A model generated the notes under the pieces. That model saw only the letters and a list, made by a program, of their open reading frames with translations, was not told where the DNA came from and searched no databases. Shown piece by piece: positions 62,467-64,000 of a stretch of 64,000 bases of DNA. The position numbers and the translations under genes are program-made. Source of the DNA: JAIPDZ01 sp034522175 (GTDB taxonomy: Bacteria > Desulfobacterota > DSM-4660 > Desulfatiglandales > Desulfatiglandaceae); contig JAXHLQ010000001.1 in the NCBI GenBank assembly GCA_034522175.1, forward strand, positions 1,550,001 through 1,614,000. Reading direction: 5' to 3'. The stretch's first letter is position 1, and every line of letters starts with the position of its first letter.

Positions 62467-63405
62467 CATTGTAGCGTTCAGCCTTTTTGTGCTTCGCTGA
62501 CATCGGTCATTTGCTCCGTTTCGTAACTATCAATTGTTACAGGTGGGATGGTGTAGACCCGACGTAACCCGAATGCAGTATCGCCTATGAGGTGAATTGG
62601 CGTCCAAAATCGATCAGCTTCAGATTGCCCAGAAAACGGCTTTTCACTGAGACCAATTCTGTCTTTTCCAGCCTTGAACATTCATCAGCTCAAGGCTACC
62701 CCAATCAGGGTTCAGCATCCCATGCCCTTGCCAAATGCTATACTACGTGCATACTGGCAGCATCTCAGAAAGGCCTTATCCTGTCAAGACTGGGAGATCA
62801 ATTGTTCACATTATAGCAATATAATCAACAGCATGGATCAAGTTCAAGCTTGGTTGATCCATGACATATGAATGGCCAATTTGGTGTTAACTTCCTGTTC
62901 AAAAAGCCTCTTCACCACGCCGGCGGCCGGCTCTTCGCCGAAGACAAAAGCCATGGGAATATGGGGCACATCTTGCATAGTGAATAAAACGCTATCTGAA
63001 ACTGCATCTGATATAGACACCAGAGACTCCCAGAGACTCGCTCAGCGACCTCCGCGCCTTGCGGTGAATAAGATGCGCTTTTGACCATCATTCCAGTGTT
63101 CCAATATTCCATCATTCCATGTGTGTGGTACATCATAACTGGCATTAAAAGATATTTATTTTCAAATAGTCATAGAATTTCCGAGCCGTGAGCCATAAGC
63201 TCGTGGCCTAACTCGTTTCCATCCATAAATGACCCTTTTCCGCAATCTCAGCGTCAAACTGCGGAGTTCCTTGTGCGACGTACTGTCGTACGTCTCCGCG
63301 TAACTCCTTGTTTTCCTTGACCTTGCGAAAAATTGCGCATTTCTGAATTGGAAACCCGACAGCGCCCAAAACAATTCATGGATGGACACTAACTCACAGT
63401 CTCAT
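62467..63405. other. Non-coding stretch before AbiEii
   Basis: About 940 bases with no supported gene. A tract with repeated ATTCC words (63090-63120) and a GTACGTACTG-like palindromic part (CTGTCGTACG, 63283) are visible but not interpretable. Confidence 0.35.
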
Positions 63406-64000
63406 TCAAATCTGTCTTTTAATCAGCCGCTCCAGGTCCGAGAGAAAGGAGGTCTTTATCCAGTTCCGGTGATCCGCACTCAGGAGTTTACCGGTGTCCC
63501 GAAGTATTTTCTTTTCATCGGCTTTCCTGACAGCATCTAACAGGGACTGAAAAAATTGAGATCGGTCAGCGAATGTGCCCTTTATCATGGCTTCATCCAG
63601 CGGGTAGGCCCGGCTCAGGATAAACCACACATCAAATATATCCCTGCCTGCCCCACGATCAAGGAATGTAAAAAGCTTCTCCGTCATCATGAAACAAGGT
63701 TCAAGGGTGACCACCGGCACCCCCCTGAGAAACAGAATGGCGGTTCTCAGTTCCTTTTCCCTCGTGGAGATCTCAATCTTTATGTGAAAATTCCTGTCAG
63801 GCCCTTTAAATCGCAGTTCCACCAAGACCGTATAGTGTTTGACCGCTGCGTCAGTCATCTCCCAGCCTTTCTTTATACACAGGCTCTTGATGGTGCCGAT
63901 CAGCTCCTCTGAAGAAACACCTTGAAGGGCATCATAGTCGATATCCTCAGAATATCGCGGTAGATCATAAAAAAGCTTGAGTGCGGTCCCCCCCTTAAAG
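63406..64000 (-). CDS. AbiEii/AbiGii nucleotidyltransferase toxin, 5' end outside window
   Basis: The last about 198 codons of an AbiEii-type nucleotidyltransferase. The catalytic motif FKGGTALKLFY-like (LKGGTALKLFYDLPRYSEDI, then DYDAL) is at the very right edge, followed by IKIEISTREKEL and LEPCFMMTEKLFTFLDRGAGRDIFDVWF, typical of the family. These are type IV toxins or phage-defence proteins that transfer nucleotides, usually beside an AbiEi antitoxin, which would lie outside the window. Confidence 0.85.
   Translation of the reverse strand, partial: FKGGTALKLFYDLPRYSEDIDYDALQGVSSEELIGTIKSLCIKKGWEMTDAAVKHYTVLVELRFKGPDRNFHIKIEISTREKELRTAILFLRGVPVVTLEPCFMMTEKLFTFLDRGAGRDIFDVWFILSRAYPLDEAMIKGTFADRSQFFQSLLDAVRKADEKKILRDTGKLLSADHRNWIKTSFLSDLERLIKRQI

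Overview
The window looks like a chromosomal segment of a Gram-negative deltaproteobacterium (Desulfobacterota, sulfate-reducer-like). This is inferred from gene content: a cytoplasmic molybdopterin enzyme with its own four-cluster ferredoxin subunit, an IspH-UbiA fusion, an ArsA-type ATPase behind cstA, a Tat-exported sulfatase, DsbD and type IV minor pilins. No rRNA or tRNA gene was seen, so the assignment stays tentative.

Region 1 (about 0.4-32.4 kb) is mostly core or metabolic. It holds a VWA lipid-exported protein; cstA with a small operon ending in an ArsA-like ATPase; sulfatase; a cytidylate-kinase-like/BON protein; periplasmic cyclophilin; eno; glmM; an isochorismatase-fold hydrolase; dus and ispH-ubiA; a molybdoenzyme with ferredoxin and a divergent-facing TetR regulator; a trp leader peptide/attenuator ahead of a solitary trpD; a broken gap remnant; enoyl-CoA hydratase and acyl-CoA ligase; dsbD; a DUF3108 protein; and a glycolipid-type glycosyltransferase / YkoP-like / polysaccharide deacetylase cluster.

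Region 2 (about 32.5-64 kb) is accessory. It contains at least ten toxin-antitoxin modules or their remains, six copies or fragments of one small secreted protein family, a fimT-pilV-pilW-pilX minor pilin operon, an intact ISKra4-like insertion sequence with target duplication, and a five-gene tyrosine-recombinase module (zinc-finger protein, helix-turn-helix-like protein, three overlapping recombinases). The middle recombinase of that module is split by a 2.05-kb insertion sequence. Three families of short non-autonomous repeats are scattered through the whole window.

Many conserved genes (cstA, glmM, enoyl-CoA hydratase, acyl-CoA ligase, dsbD and others) are interrupted by single-base shifts that nearly all fall in homopolymer runs. 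Sequence or assembly error is the simplest explanation, so I describe these as whole genes with frameshifts rather than as pseudogenes.
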